NCBI RefSeq assembly: GCF_030580675.1
Contig: NZ_JAUQUB010000004.1
Coordinates: 62,001-126,000 of the forward strand
Length of the DNA stretch: 64,000 nucleotides
Origin: Antiquaquibacter soli
GTDB taxonomy: Bacteria > Actinomycetota > Actinomycetes > Actinomycetales > Microbacteriaceae
Direction: 5' to 3'
Shown here: positions 43,802 through 51,998 of the stretch, in pieces
How positions within the stretch are numbered: the first letter of the stretch is position 1
How the letters are laid out: each line of letters begins with the position of its first letter
Notes under the pieces: model-generated
What the model was told of the DNA's origin: nothing
Databases searched by the model: none
What the model saw: the letters and a program-made list of their open reading frames with translations, nothing else
Program-made: the position numbers and the translations under genes

Positions 43802-45196
43802 ATGACCGATCCGACGAGCCCGATCCCGGGCATCCGCACCGGCCGCCAGCCCGTCCGCGGGCACGACGACCCGGCCGGCGACTTGCGCGTCTTCGCCGTC
43901 CAGTACCGGCTCGACGTCGCCCACGCCGACAGTTACGAGTCCTACCGCTCCGCAATGCGCGAGCTCATGGACTCGCTCGTCGTGCCGCACCTCGTGCCCG
44001 GCCGACCGGCTCTCGTGGTGTTCCCCGAGGCGGTCGGGCTGCCGACCGTCGCGATCGGGGCCCGGGGCGAGGCGTTCCGAGCCCTGCCCTCGGCCCCCGC
44101 GGTCGAGGCGCCCGCCGCGCTCGCCGCCGGGATGGGGATGCTCGCCGCCGCCTACGAGCGCCAGCTGGTGGGGTACATCGGCCTGTTCGGAGAGCTCGAC
44201 CCTCGATCGGCCCTGCTCCTGGCAGCCACGGACACCGCGGCGCGCGCGTTCTCCCAGACGTTCAGCGACATCGCGCGCGACTACGGCGTGTGGGTCGTCG
44301 CCGGCAACTATCAGCCGCCCTACCGAGAGACGCGCGACCCCGAGGAGGTCGCTCTCTTCGGCGACCCCGAGGTCGCGGACGGCGTCGCCTACGTCGCCAC
44401 GACCCCGCACGTCACGAACGCGACGTTCCTCTGGTCTCCCGATACCGTGCGCGCCGACGCCCCGGCAGGCGAGTCGAACCTCGTCGTGCGCAACGAGAAG
44501 ATCCCCTTGACCGACATGGAGCTCGACTTCCTCGGCCTCGCCGAGGGACCCGCGGAGGGCGAGGATGCCCGGCGCAACGCCGGCTGGGTCGATGTCGCCG
44601 GCTTCCGCGTCGGCTTCGCCACGAGCCTGCCCGCGTTCGCCTACGGCTACCCCTTCGGCCAGCGGCCCGACGGCTTCGACCCGTTCGCCGACCTGCGGGA
44701 GAGCTACGCGGCCGCTCAGGACGCCCTCGACGTGGACGTGATGATCCAGGCCGACGCCAACCCCGGGCCCTGGGCTTTCCCCGTGGAGAGCGGCGCGTGG
44801 CAGCCGCTCGAGTGGATGGGGTCGACGTGGCGGGCGGTCGCCGACCCGACGGTGCGGTTCCGCTACAACGTCACCCCGATGATGACGGGCAACCTCGTCG
44901 ACCTCTTCTTCGACGGCCAGTCGTCGATCACGTCCCGGGTCGCCTCGGGCGATCCCGCTCGCTTCGTGGGCAACGGCGAGAGCGGCACCGCCGAGTACGA
45001 CGTCTACGCCGGTGACAAGACCGAGTTCCTGGCGATCTCCGACTGGGTGGTCGACGACGGCCCGCGGGAGGAGCTCGTGCAGCTCACCGGGGCGCTGTCG
45101 CCGGGGTCCGGTCATCCGCTCGAGGGGCAGCAGATCGAGACGGCGATCTACGCCGACCTCGTCCTGCCCGACGGGGACGGTGGTGCTCGTGCGTGA
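43802..45196 (+). CDS. Nitrilase-fold protein lacking the catalytic cysteine
   Basis: 464 residues from ATG 43802 with Shine-Dalgarno GAGGGAG. It resembles the carbon-nitrogen hydrolase fold: a VVFPEAVG strand carries Glu76, RNEKIPLTDMELDFL carries Lys233, and FRVGFATSLPAFAYGYPFG is where the catalytic Cys normally sits after a hydrophobic strand. That position is Thr274-Ser275, and the protein has no cysteine anywhere. The active triad is thus E-K-(T/S), not E-K-C. Either it uses a Ser/Thr nucleophile, or it binds without cleaving. It is 466-residue-class, longer than typical 260-330-residue nitrilases. First gene of a five-gene operon with 4-14-base overlaps or short gaps. Confidence 0.65.
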   Translation: MTDPTSPIPGIRTGRQPVRGHDDPAGDLRVFAVQYRLDVAHADSYESYRSAMRELMDSLVVPHLVPGRPALVVFPEAVGLPTVAIGARGEAFRALPSAPAVEAPAALAAGMGMLAAAYERQLVGYIGLFGELDPRSALLLAATDTAARAFSQTFSDIARDYGVWVVAGNYQPPYRETRDPEEVALFGDPEVADGVAYVATTPHVTNATFLWSPDTVRADAPAGESNLVVRNEKIPLTDMELDFLGLAEGPAEGEDARRNAGWVDVAGFRVGFATSLPAFAYGYPFGQRPDGFDPFADLRESYAAAQDALDVDVMIQADANPGPWAFPVESGAWQPLEWMGSTWRAVADPTVRFRYNVTPMMTGNLVDLFFDGQSSITSRVASGDPARFVGNGESGTAEYDVYAGDKTEFLAISDWVVDDGPREELVQLTGALSPGSGHPLEGQQIETAIYADLVLPDGDGGARA

Positions 45197-46160
45197 CTCG
45201 GCGTGGGGGTTCCCGATCATCGACGTGCACTGCCACTTCCCGGTGCCCGACGAGTACCCGAACTGGCTCGAGCAGACCTACGTCGCGGAGCACGGCGTCG
45301 AGAAGTGGCAGAAGGTGCGCTCGGACTGGCGCTGGTACCAGGAGGAGTGGTGGTCGCGCTTCGGGTTCCCGTTCCCCGAGGACGTCGAGCCCGCCGCCGA
45401 CGTGCAGGCGCGGCGCTGGCAGGAGGAGGTGGATGCGGCGTCGCTCGAGGCGGTCGTCTTCATGACCGGCGGAAGCAACGACACTCTCGCGACGGCCCTC
45501 GAGGGCCATCCGCGGATGCTCGGCTTCGCCCACCACGACCCGTTCTCGCCCGCCGCCGCTGCCGAGCTGCGCCGCGCCGTCGCGGAGCGCGGCCTGCGCG
45601 GGTACAAGGTGATCGCCCCCGCGCTGCCCGGGCCCATCGACTCCCGGGAGCTGTACCCGGTGTGGGCGGTCGCGGAGGAGCTGGGCATCCCGGTGCTCGT
45701 CCACTTCGGTACGAACGACGGCGGAGGCGGTACCGCCTGGCACGAGAACATCAGCCCCCTGCGACTGCACGATGTGGCGAAGGCGTTCCCGACCGTGCCG
45801 TTCATCGTGCCGCACTTCGGCTGCTCGTACCCCGGCGAGCTCCTGCAGCTCATGTGGGCGTGCCGCAATGTGCACGTCGACACGTCCGGTAACAACGAGT
45901 GGATTCGCTGGATGCCCTACCCGCTGTCCCTCGCCGACCTCTTCCACCGCTTCCACGACACCGTCGGGCCGGAGCGGATCCTGTTCGGCTCGGACTCGGC
46001 GTCGTTCCCGCGCGGACTCGCACGGAAGTACTACGAGCTCCAGCTCGAGGCGGTCGCGGAGGCGGGCATCCCGGACGCGGATCGCGATCTCGTCTTCGCG
46101 GGCAACGCGGCTCGGCTCCTCGGGCTCGACGGCACGCTCGACGGCGACGGGGAGGGCTGA
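45183..46160 (+). CDS. Amidohydrolase-family metal-dependent hydrolase
   Basis: 325 residues from GTG 45183 (GTG 45189 is two codons downstream; a GGGGA run upstream suits the first better). N-terminal metal-binding IIDVHCHFPVP (HxH), later YKVIAPALPG, LVHFGTND (His), FIVPHFGCSYP (His) and FGSDSASFPRG (Asp), the five-ligand pattern of a COG2159/amidohydrolase_2 TIM barrel. These enzymes decarboxylate or hydrolyse small carboxylates, amides or lactones. Starts inside the nitrilase-fold gene (14 bp overlap) and ends 4 bp before the next start, so it is fully coupled. Confidence 0.85.
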   Translation: MLVRDSAWGFPIIDVHCHFPVPDEYPNWLEQTYVAEHGVEKWQKVRSDWRWYQEEWWSRFGFPFPEDVEPAADVQARRWQEEVDAASLEAVVFMTGGSNDTLATALEGHPRMLGFAHHDPFSPAAAAELRRAVAERGLRGYKVIAPALPGPIDSRELYPVWAVAEELGIPVLVHFGTNDGGGGTAWHENISPLRLHDVAKAFPTVPFIVPHFGCSYPGELLQLMWACRNVHVDTSGNNEWIRWMPYPLSLADLFHRFHDTVGPERILFGSDSASFPRGLARKYYELQLEAVAEAGIPDADRDLVFAGNAARLLGLDGTLDGDGEG

Positions 46161-46164
46161 GGCG

Positions 46165-48006
46165 ATGTCCGAATCGCTGACGACGTTCGCGCCGATCGAG
46201 ACGCCGGAGTCGCTGCACCCGACCGGGAGCCTGCTCGTCGCCCTCCCCGAGATCGATGACCGCGGCTGGTGCCGCTCGATCAACATCGCGCACGAGGGCC
46301 AGCGCGGTCTCGTCGCGGCGCACTCCGATTCCGCGCTGATCCGCCCGGTCGTCACCGTCGACGGCGTCGAGGCCTCGCCCGGTCTCGAGTGGAGGAGGCT
46401 CGGCCACTGGGTCCCCTCGGCGCGCGGCTCGGACGAGCGCGGCGAACTCGGCCTCGCCTACCTCGCGCCGGTCGCCGAGCAGGGCGTCGTCGCGCGGGTG
46501 GAGTGGACGAACACCACCGGCTCCCCTCAGGAGGTGGCGCTCGCGTTCACGGGGGAGTGGAGCGCCGTGCAGGTGCACCACTTCAAGGCCAAGCGGCTGT
46601 CCGTGGGGCTGCGCGAGCGCGATGACGAGTGGACCGGCGCGCGCACCGTGTACGCCGGCGCGGACCGCCTCCTGCTGTCGATCTCGTGGCGGGCGGGGGA
46701 GGGCGCGGCGCACGGCGGGCATCCCGCGCACGGCTGGCTCACCGAGCGCTCCGGGACCCTCGAGCCCGGCGACTCCCTGTCGCTGGAGGTCTTCATCGGT
46801 GTCGCCACGGAACCCGACGGCTCGGGCGCCACCGCGCTGCACTTGCGGCGGCGAGGCGCCGACGCGCTCCTCGCCGGAACGCTCGACTGGCTGGATGCCC
46901 GGTCCCTCGGCACGGGCGACGACGCGCTCGACGCGCGCCTCAACGAGAACCTCTTCTTCAGCTACTTCTTCGCCCAGGCGGACTGCCTCGACTCCGGTCG
47001 CGCGGTGATGCTCACCTCGCGCAGCCCGCGCTACTACGTCTCGGGCGCCTTCTGGAGTCGTGACGCGTACTGGTGGACCTTCCCCGCGATCCTGCTCGCC
47101 GACCCCGCCCGGGCGCGTCGCGTGCTCGTCGAGTCGATCGCCTCCGCGGGGTCCGACATAGCCCACCACGCCCTGTACATCACGGGTCAGCGGCTCTACC
47201 CGGGCTTCGAGCTCGACGAGCTCACGGCGCCGCTCCTCGCGATCTGGCGCTACACCGACTCCACGGGTGACCGCTCGGTGCTCCGCGAGCCGGCGATCGC
47301 CGCCTTCCTCGACCACTACCGCGCGGAGCTCGCGGAGTGGTTCGACGCCGACCTCGGCCTGTACGGCACCTTCCTGCTCCCGACCGACGATCCCACCGAC
47401 TTCCCGTTCGTGACGACGGACAACGCGACCGTCGCGGTCGGCTTCCGCATCCTCGCGGCCTTCGACGAGAGCCCGACCGCCGCAGCGCGGCTCCTCGACC
47501 GCGCCCTCTCGGTCGAGCTCGCCCTCGTCGACCGCGCGATCACGGCCGACGGCCGCTGGGCCTGGGCGATCGACTCGAGCGGCGCGCACGAGCTGCGCGA
47601 GGAGCCGCCCCTCGGCCTGCGGCTCCTCGACTACTTCGGAGTCGTGGACGCCCCGGCGCGGGCCGCGACCGAGCGATGGCTCGTGACCGACTACGAGTAC
47701 CACTTCGGCGGCGCGTATCCCGGAGCGGGGGCCCCCCACTTCGCGAGCCCCTCGTCGTTCGACCTCGGCAACCGGATGCTCACGGCCAATGCGGACCTCG
47801 GAGACCCGGTCGAGCAGTTCGTGGCGGCTCCCCTCGACAACGGCCTCGGCTGCGAGTCCTGGGATCCGCTCACCGGGCAGGTCGTGACGGGGGCGGCGAT
47901 GGCGAGTGTCGCGGGCTTCCTCGCCTGGACGGCGTGGGCGAACCGCACCGGCCACCGGCGCTGGAACGACCCGTTCGGCAGCGGCGCGCAAGGCGGTCCC
48001 CGGTGA
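46165..48006 (+). CDS. Six-hairpin (alpha/alpha)6 glycosidase-like protein
   Basis: 613 residues from ATG 46165 with GGAGGG nearby. An N-terminal beta-sandwich (about 1-240) precedes an alpha/alpha barrel with RSPRYYVSGAFWSRDAYWW and GGAYPGAGAPHFASPSSFD, the aromatic-plus-acidic pattern of six-hairpin glycosidases (GH15/GH63/GH78-type folds). I cannot assign a glycoside hydrolase family; Asp and Glu residues in SRDAYWW, LLPTDDPTDF and the LREEPPLGLRLLDYFG region are candidates for catalysis. No signal peptide, so it acts inside the cell on an imported oligosaccharide or glycoside. Overlaps the next gene as GTGA. Confidence 0.55.
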   Translation: MSESLTTFAPIETPESLHPTGSLLVALPEIDDRGWCRSINIAHEGQRGLVAAHSDSALIRPVVTVDGVEASPGLEWRRLGHWVPSARGSDERGELGLAYLAPVAEQGVVARVEWTNTTGSPQEVALAFTGEWSAVQVHHFKAKRLSVGLRERDDEWTGARTVYAGADRLLLSISWRAGEGAAHGGHPAHGWLTERSGTLEPGDSLSLEVFIGVATEPDGSGATALHLRRRGADALLAGTLDWLDARSLGTGDDALDARLNENLFFSYFFAQADCLDSGRAVMLTSRSPRYYVSGAFWSRDAYWWTFPAILLADPARARRVLVESIASAGSDIAHHALYITGQRLYPGFELDELTAPLLAIWRYTDSTGDRSVLREPAIAAFLDHYRAELAEWFDADLGLYGTFLLPTDDPTDFPFVTTDNATVAVGFRILAAFDESPTAAARLLDRALSVELALVDRAITADGRWAWAIDSSGAHELREEPPLGLRLLDYFGVVDAPARAATERWLVTDYEYHFGGAYPGAGAPHFASPSSFDLGNRMLTANADLGDPVEQFVAAPLDNGLGCESWDPLTGQVVTGAAMASVAGFLAWTAWANRTGHRRWNDPFGSGAQGGPR

Positions 48007-48809
48007 CGCTCGTGATCGCCCATCGCGGGGCGAGCGCCGACGCCCCGGAGCAGTCCCGCGCGGCCTACGAGCTGGCACTCGAGCAGGGCGCGGACGGGGT
48101 CGAGTGCGACGTGCGGGTCACAGCGGACGGCGAGGTCGTCTGCTTCCACGACGCCACCCTCGATCGCACGCTCGGGGTCCCGGGCTCGGTGGTCGACCTC
48201 ACCCTCGAGCAGCTGCGGGCGCTCGACCCGGGGCTCGTGACCCTCGGAGAGCTGCTGCAGTTGCTCCGGGATGCCCGGCGCCCGCTCGTCCTCGCGGTCG
48301 AGCTGAAGCATCCGAACCCCGTCGGCACCGCCCTCGAGGCGGCCGTCGTCGGCGTCCTGGACGCCGCGGGCTGGGACCGTGCCAGGGCGCGCGTCGACGA
48401 CGTGACGGTGAGCCTCATGAGCTTCAACCCGCTCAGCGTCGCCGCCCTCGGCATCGATCCGCGGCTCGTGATGATCCTCACGGGCGTCATCACGATCGAC
48501 GACGTCGCCGCCGAGCTACCCCCGGGCGCCGCGGGGGAGGCTGCGGCCGCGGAGCTCGAGCGGGCGCTCGCCGCGGGACTTCAGCTTCTCGACGGGGCGG
48601 TCGTCGGCGGGGCGGGTCCCGAGCTGGAGTTCTGCCGGCAGCAGCCCGACCGCGTCCGATCGTGGATCGCCGCGGGGCTCACCGTCCGGGTCTGGACCGC
48701 GGACGACCCCGCCGACGTCGACTTCCTCGTGGAGCTGGGCGTTCCCGAGATCACCACGAACCGCCCTGCCGCGGTTCTCGAGCAGCTCGGGAGGGCTCAT
48801 GCGCAGTGA
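48003..48809 (+). CDS. Glycerophosphodiester phosphodiesterase family protein
   Basis: 268 residues from GTG 48003. GDPD motifs: VIAHRGASADAPEQSRAAY with the catalytic HR, GVECDVRVTADGEVVCFHD with metal-binding Glu/Asp and the second catalytic His, AVELKHPN for the next Glu, and a C-terminal RVWTADD. All the active-site positions are filled. It would hydrolyse a glycerophosphodiester to glycerol-3-phosphate and an alcohol; no signal peptide, so intracellular. Placed between a glycosidase-like protein and an amine oxidase. MAO gene begins 11 bp inside its 3' end. Confidence 0.88.
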   Translation: MTLVIAHRGASADAPEQSRAAYELALEQGADGVECDVRVTADGEVVCFHDATLDRTLGVPGSVVDLTLEQLRALDPGLVTLGELLQLLRDARRPLVLAVELKHPNPVGTALEAAVVGVLDAAGWDRARARVDDVTVSLMSFNPLSVAALGIDPRLVMILTGVITIDDVAAELPPGAAGEAAAAELERALAAGLQLLDGAVVGGAGPELEFCRQQPDRVRSWIAAGLTVRVWTADDPADVDFLVELGVPEITTNRPAAVLEQLGRAHAQ

Positions 48810-50148
48810 CGTCATCGTCGTGGGGGCGGGGCTGGCGGGTCTCGCCGCGGCTCGCGCGCTCGTGGCGGCAGGGGCATCCGTGACCGTCCTGGAGGCGCGT
48901 GACCGGGTCGGCGGGCGCACCGAGGGCGGGGTGCTCTCCGACGGGCAGTGGATCGAGCTCGGCGGGCAGTGGCTCGGCCCGGGGCACGACCGGATGTACG
49001 GGCTCGTCGCGGAGCTCGGCCTCGAGACGGTCCCCACTTACAACACGGGCAAGACGGTCATCCACCTCGGCGGGCGCCGCACGCTCATGGGCGAGCTCAA
49101 GGGCGCCGTCCCGAGGCTCGACCCCTTCTCCCTCGTCGATCTCGGCCAGGGACTCGCTCGCTTCGCCGCCCTCTCCCGGCGAGTGCCCCTCGAGCGGCCG
49201 TGGGACACCCCCGACGCGACGGTGCTCGACGGGCAGACCTTCGAGTCCTGGATCCGCCGCACTCTCAAGACGAAGAACGGACGCGAGTACTTCCGTGTCG
49301 CGTGCGAGGCGGTCATGTCGGCCGAGCCCGGCGACCTGTCGCTCCTGCACGCCGCGTTCTACAGCAAGAGCGGCACCGACCTCGAGACCCTCATGGCGGT
49401 CGACCAGGGGGCGCAGCAAGACCGCGTGCTCGGGGGATCGGTGCTGGTGAGCGAGCGGATGGCGGAGTCGCTCGGCGACCGCGTCGTCCTCGGTGCGCCG
49501 GTGCGCCGCATCGCCCAGTCGGGGTCGGGTGTCACCGTCACCACGCGCGACGGTCGCGATTTCGACGCCGACCGCGTCATCGTGACGCTCCCGCCGACGC
49601 TCGCCGGTCGACTCGAGTACGAGCCGGCGCTGCCGAGCTGGCGCGATCAGCTCACCCAGCGCGTGCCGGCGGGGTCCGTCATCAAGCAGTACCTCGTGTA
49701 CGAGTCGCCCTTCTGGCGCGAGGACGGCCTCAACGGTCAAGCGGGCTCCGACCGCGGCCCGGTGAAGGTCACCTTCGACAACTCGCCTCCCGGCTACGAG
49801 CGAGGCATCCTGCTCGGCTTCATGGAGGGCGCGGATGGCCGTGAATACGCCCGGCGCTCGCCGGAGGAGCGGCGGCAGGCGTTCATCGACTCGGTGGTGC
49901 CCTACTTCGGCGGGCGGGCGAGGGACGCCGTCGAGTACCACGAGCGCGACTGGATGGCCGAGGAGTTCAGTCGGGGATGCTACGGCGCCCACTTCACACC
50001 CGGCACCTGGACCTCCTACGGACCAGCCCTGCGCGAGCCCGTCGGAGGCATCCACTGGGCGGGCACGGAGTGCTCGCCGGTCTTCAACGGCTACATGGAG
50101 GGCGCCGTGCGCTCGGGGGAGTCCGCGGCCGAGGCGGTACTGGCGTAG
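48799..50148 (+). CDS. Flavin-containing monoamine oxidase-family protein
   Basis: 449 residues from ATG 48799. FAD Rossmann motif VIVVGAGLAGLAAARAL, then EARDRVGGRTEGG, the GGQWLGPGHDRM segment, VIVTLPPTLAGRLEYEPALP, and near the C-terminus SRGCYGAHFTPG and GIHWAGTECSPVFNGYMEGAVRSG. Cys394 in the RGCY motif corresponds to the cysteine that carries covalent FAD in mammalian MAO and putrescine oxidases. It should oxidise a primary amine to an aldehyde with release of ammonia and H2O2. Last gene of the five-gene operon; a convergent acyltransferase-like gene starts 10 bp beyond. Confidence 0.9.
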   Translation: MRSDVIVVGAGLAGLAAARALVAAGASVTVLEARDRVGGRTEGGVLSDGQWIELGGQWLGPGHDRMYGLVAELGLETVPTYNTGKTVIHLGGRRTLMGELKGAVPRLDPFSLVDLGQGLARFAALSRRVPLERPWDTPDATVLDGQTFESWIRRTLKTKNGREYFRVACEAVMSAEPGDLSLLHAAFYSKSGTDLETLMAVDQGAQQDRVLGGSVLVSERMAESLGDRVVLGAPVRRIAQSGSGVTVTTRDGRDFDADRVIVTLPPTLAGRLEYEPALPSWRDQLTQRVPAGSVIKQYLVYESPFWREDGLNGQAGSDRGPVKVTFDNSPPGYERGILLGFMEGADGREYARRSPEERRQAFIDSVVPYFGGRARDAVEYHERDWMAEEFSRGCYGAHFTPGTWTSYGPALREPVGGIHWAGTECSPVFNGYMEGAVRSGESAAEAVLA

Positions 50149-50158
50149 CGCGATCCGC

Positions 50159-50791
50159 CTACTCGCGCGCCCGGCCCAGCGCGCCCTCGTCCATCGGCGG
50201 CATCTCCTCGGTGAGCTGGCGCGCCCGGTTGGGGTGGCGCAGCGCCGCGGTGAAGACCTGCCCCAACGCGGTCCGGCGCCCGTCGCCGTGGAGCTTTCCC
50301 GCCCAGCCGTTGGCCTGATGGAAGGCGTCCGCCGTGTACAGGAGGGTGGATGCGACGAACCGTCGCCTCCACTCGGGTGCGACGAAGATCTGGTGCACGA
50401 GACCGTCGCGCGGGTACCACCGAACCGCCCCCGCCTGCTCGCCATTGGGGACGCGAGCGGTGGCGAACGCGTACCGGGAGATGATCGTGCCCGCGGGGAA
50501 GCGGTCGCCACCGAACGCGACGAGGTTCGTCGCCGCGGGCGAGGCCGATGGTTCGTCGACCCAGACGAACCAGAGGGCCGGCTGCTCGGGCAGGAGGTAC
50601 CGGCCGATCGCGACGTGGGCGAGTCCGGCATCCGCCTCGGTGACGCTCCACGCCGCCTCGATGTCGGGCTCCGCGCCACCGTCGTCGATCGTGCCGTCGG
50701 CCACCGAGTCGTCCCCGTAGGCGGCGACGTCCCACAGCCCGGAGGACAGGCGGCCGCGTCGCACGTACCGTGCGTTCCGAGCAGTCTTCAT
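50159..50791 (-). CDS. GNAT-like putative acyltransferase
   Basis: 210 residues, ATG 50791. A weak GNAT-like core: a beta strand then VHQIFVAPEWRRRFVASTLLYTADAFHQANGW, which resembles motif A (acetyl-CoA pyrophosphate loop, R/Q-x-x-G-x-G/A) with WRRRFVAS in place of the standard glycines, and FATARVPNGEQAGAVRWY before it. Assignment is tentative; I find no close family. It stands alone, converging on the amine oxidase gene and divergent from an LAATG surface protein. Confidence 0.45.
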   Translation of the reverse strand: MKTARNARYVRRGRLSSGLWDVAAYGDDSVADGTIDDGGAEPDIEAAWSVTEADAGLAHVAIGRYLLPEQPALWFVWVDEPSASPAATNLVAFGGDRFPAGTIISRYAFATARVPNGEQAGAVRWYPRDGLVHQIFVAPEWRRRFVASTLLYTADAFHQANGWAGKLHGDGRRTALGQVFTAALRHPNRARQLTEEMPPMDEGALGRARE

Positions 50792-50797
50792 ACTGCT

Positions 50798-50803
50798 ATT
50801 GTC
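50798..50803 (-). promoter_or_regulatory. -10 element of leaderless acyltransferase-like transcript
   Basis: On the minus strand GACAAT ends six bases before ATG 50791, the same hexamer and spacing as hisS. Confidence 0.5.
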
Positions 50804-50850
50804 GAGCCCAGCGCTCTCCGCGCGCTCCGACCACCCTGGGGGACCCCATC

Positions 50851-51957
50851 GTGAAGAAGACCATCGCCGCTCTCGGCGCGTCCGTTCTCGGCCTCGGATC
50901 GGCCGTCGCCGTCGGTGCCGCCCCCGCGAACGCGGAGCCGGCCCCGGTGACCGATTGCGCGAACATCGAGGAGCAGATCGGCTCGCTCGGCTCGTCGAAC
51001 GACCCCGCCGAGATGTGGTTCGAGAACTGCATCCCCCAGTACGGCCTGGGCAAGGTCGAGTTCACGATCGTCCCCGACGAGGACAACCCGGCTGTCGACT
51101 TCCCCGAGGACTTCGTCACTCTTGACGATGCGGCCTATGAGGACTCTCCGATCACCGTGACGACCACGACCGACGCCGCCGCGCTCCAGGCCTACTTCGG
51201 TGCGGAGGACGCTCCCTACTCGATCGCGCCGATCCTCCCGCAGACCATCCTCGACGAGGAGTCGAACTCGCAGACCTACGGCGCCACGGTGATCGCCAAG
51301 ATCTCTTCCCTCACGGCGGCGGACCCGGAGACGGTCCCCGCCGACGTCGTGTCGCTGTGCGAGTACGACGAGCTCGACTTCGGCGGATACGTCGCCTCGT
51401 ACGACCCCATCGACACCACCTTCACGCAGACCGTCGACGGTGCCGAGTGGACGTATACGATCACCGGTCAGTCGCCGGACAGCTACTTCCTCATCACGAC
51501 CGTGGACGAGGTCCCGTTCCTCTGCATCACCGACGGGGAGAACGCCGCGTGGGGCCCCCTGTCGAGTGGTGGGTACATCTACCTCGGAGTCGTGCTGCCG
51601 TTCATCCCCGAGACGTTCTCCGGGCCGACCTCGTTCGAGCAGTCGGCCGACGCGAGCGCGTCGGAGATCCGCGAGCTCCTCGACGGGACGATCGAGCCCG
51701 CGGCGATCGGCGACAGCGGCCTCTACACGCTCGGCGTCTTCGAGCGGCTGGGAGTCCCGGCACCCGGTCCGGCGCTCGCGGCGACGGGGTCGGACGGCAA
51801 CGCGCTGATCCTCCCGGCGATCATCGTCGGCGGCGTCGTGGTGCTCGGTGGAGCGCTCATCGCGGTCAGCGTCATCCGCCGTCGTCGCACGAACCCCGCT
51901 ACCGAGACCGTCGCCCCGGCGGAGTCCTCGGCTCCTCCGACCGACCCGGCCGTCTAG
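50851..51957 (+). CDS. Secreted protein with LAATG sortase-type sorting signal
   Basis: 368 residues from GTG 50851 with GGGGGA about 8 nt before. Signal peptide about 1-29 (AxANA-EP). The middle is acidic and Thr/Ser rich with a few paired cysteines (DCANIEEQ, NCIPQ, LCEYDE, LCITDG). The C-terminus has LAATGSDG at about residues 309-316, a membrane helix and a RRRR stop-transfer, followed by a Ser/Pro tail. LAxTG is the sorting signal of class E sortases of actinobacteria. So it is likely covalently cell-wall-anchored. No sortase gene lies in the window. Function unknown. Confidence 0.8.
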   Translation: MKKTIAALGASVLGLGSAVAVGAAPANAEPAPVTDCANIEEQIGSLGSSNDPAEMWFENCIPQYGLGKVEFTIVPDEDNPAVDFPEDFVTLDDAAYEDSPITVTTTTDAAALQAYFGAEDAPYSIAPILPQTILDEESNSQTYGATVIAKISSLTAADPETVPADVVSLCEYDELDFGGYVASYDPIDTTFTQTVDGAEWTYTITGQSPDSYFLITTVDEVPFLCITDGENAAWGPLSSGGYIYLGVVLPFIPETFSGPTSFEQSADASASEIRELLDGTIEPAAIGDSGLYTLGVFERLGVPAPGPALAATGSDGNALILPAIIVGGVVVLGGALIAVSVIRRRRTNPATETVAPAESSAPPTDPAV

Positions 51958-51986
51958 CGACGCGGCCCGCTCCGGGGCGAGCGCCG

Positions 51987-51992
51987 TAGGAT
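51987..51992 (+). promoter_or_regulatory. -10 element of leaderless mtlD transcript
   Basis: TAGGAT ends six bases before ATG 51999. Confidence 0.55.
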
Positions 51993-51998
51993 TTCCCC

